A stretch of DNA of 64,000 nt from Verrucomicrobiota bacterium (GTDB lineage Bacteria > Verrucomicrobiota > Verrucomicrobiia > Opitutales > UBA953). The stretch covers positions 186,001-250,000 of the forward strand of contig SUVQ01000001.1 in the NCBI GenBank assembly GCA_015061905.1. Reading direction: 5' to 3'. The position numbers were made by a program, and so were the translations under genes. A model generated the notes under the pieces. That model ran no database searches, had not been told where the DNA came from, and was given only the letters and a program-made list of their open reading frames with translations. Positions within the stretch are counted from its first letter, which is position 1; every line of letters starts with the position of its first letter. Below, one piece after another: positions 63,296 through 64,000 of the stretch.

Positions 63296-64000
63296 TTATT
63301 TTTTTATCAGCTCCACGGTTCGGGTCGGGAACGCGAAGCGAATTTCGGCGGCATTGAATCGGCGCAGAATTTCGAGATTTACGAAGTGAGCGAAAGCGTT
63401 GGCGGCGGAAATATCGGAGCCCGAAAAAGCGTAAATTACGCGAATATTCAAGGTGGAGTCCGTGAAGTCGCTAAAAAACACGGCGGGAACGCTTCCGGCT
63501 TCCAGCTTTCCGGAATTGTTTAAAACGGATTTTACGATTTCGACGGCTTCTTCGATTTTTTCCGGCGGAGTATCGTAAGTAAGACCGAGATTTATCACGC
63601 GGCGAATTTTTTCGCGTGAAGAAATGGTCGTGATTGCGCGATTGGCGAGATCCGCGTTCGGAATCGAAATTTCGTGATCTTCGATTGTGCGCAGGCGCGT
63701 GGATCTCAAGCCGATTTCGACTACGGTTGCCGGCGTTCCCGTGCCTATATCAACAATATCGCCGACGGTAAAGGGGCGATCGATGACGAGCATCGCCGTG
63801 CCGAAAAAGTTTTTCACGGTATCCTGCGAAGCGAGGCTAAGCGCGAGTCCGCCGATTCCTATCATGGCAAGAATTTCCGCCGGTTGCGTATCCGTCAGCA
63901 CGCGCACGACGAGTAAAATTCCCCAAAACAGGATAAGGATTTTCAAAACTGCGCCTACCAGCGGCGCGAGCGAGGCGAACGCCGGGCTTCCGGCGTGTTT
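63296..64000 (-). CDS. MscS-family mechanosensitive ion channel, 5' part outside the window
   Basis: Small-conductance mechanosensitive channels open under membrane tension and release solutes in osmotic downshock. The frame runs open to the window edge, so the true start is not visible; about 234 codons are present. It shows membrane segments (ILILFWGILLVVRVL), the pore-lining helix with small residues (IGIGGLALSLASQDTVKNFF), then the beta domain (LVIDRPFTVGDIVDIG, TVVEIGLRSTRLRT) and the C-terminal alpha/beta domain ending IRFAFPTRTVELIKK. This is the YggB/MscS_2 pattern. Total length and extra N-terminal segments cannot be judged. Confidence 0.93.
   Translation of the reverse strand, partial: KHAGSPAFASLAPLVGAVLKILILFWGILLVVRVLTDTQPAEILAMIGIGGLALSLASQDTVKNFFGTAMLVIDRPFTVGDIVDIGTGTPATVVEIGLRSTRLRTIEDHEISIPNADLANRAITTISSREKIRRVINLGLTYDTPPEKIEEAVEIVKSVLNNSGKLEAGSVPAVFFSDFTDSTLNIRVIYAFSGSDISAANAFAHFVNLEILRRFNAAEIRFAFPTRTVELIKK

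Overview
The window looks like chromosomal DNA of a Verrucomicrobiota bacterium, probably Opitutae-like and possibly gut-associated. Supporting signs are a PEP-CTERM surface protein, a giant autotransporter rich in autotransporter-associated strand repeats, a long Gre factor whose Gre domain is only the C-terminus (as in Chlamydiae), a long-form PurF, MotA/TolQ/ExbB-type genes next to a TPR protein, and an ftsQ-ftsA-ftsZ block. This placement is inferred from gene content; no marker such as 16S rRNA is present. Almost all genes are on the minus strand; fur, dnaK and one tRNA are on the plus strand.

Layout. 0.1-5 kb: a minus-strand cell-division block (ftsQ-ftsA-ftsZ-queA) with an unusually degenerate FtsZ. 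5-7.1 kb: groES-groEL. 7.1-13.7 kb: ispH, an ExbB-like channel gene, a large periplasmic TPR protein, a divergent Fur-family regulator and a DUF3592 membrane protein. 13.8-21.4 kb: thioredoxin-fold protein, mutS, MATE exporter, enolase and fabD. 21.5-26.4 kb: a 1614-residue secreted protein with an IgA1-protease-type (S6) serine protease domain and a PEP-CTERM sorting tail. 26.5-38.7 kb: metabolism and RNA genes (argC, tRNA-Thr, purH, prmA, purN, tRNA-Phe, purF, mrp, a TolB-like propeller, argJ, mtaB). 38.9-46.2 kb: dnaK, a family-4-like uracil-DNA glycosylase, hisI, a second ExbB-like gene, the long Gre factor and slyD. 46.5-61.4 kb: one open reading frame for a roughly 4950-residue autotransporter. 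61.4-63.3 kb: repeat-rich DNA carrying a higBA toxin-antitoxin pair between direct repeats. The window ends inside an MscS-type channel gene.

The most striking signal is not a gene. The octamer CGTTCCCG / CGGGAACG occurs at roughly 4 copies per kb across almost the whole window, in genes and spacers, where 2-3 copies would be expected by chance in all 64 kb. Neighbouring copies in opposite orientation form the stems of many intrinsic terminators. This is the organisation known for DNA-uptake sequences of Neisseria and Pasteurellaceae, and is partly reminiscent of HIP1 of cyanobacteria. I know of no description of this word. The 5' third of the giant autotransporter gene (about 57-61.3 kb) is nearly free of it, as expected for newer or fast-evolving DNA.

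Other points of interest: the FtsZ has lost two of three T7-loop catalytic residues; groES and dnaK are each preceded by a sigma-54-like -24/-12 element; several enzymes lack a usual metal ligand (UDG, Mrp, HisI); and several families of quasi-tandem intergenic phrases occur.
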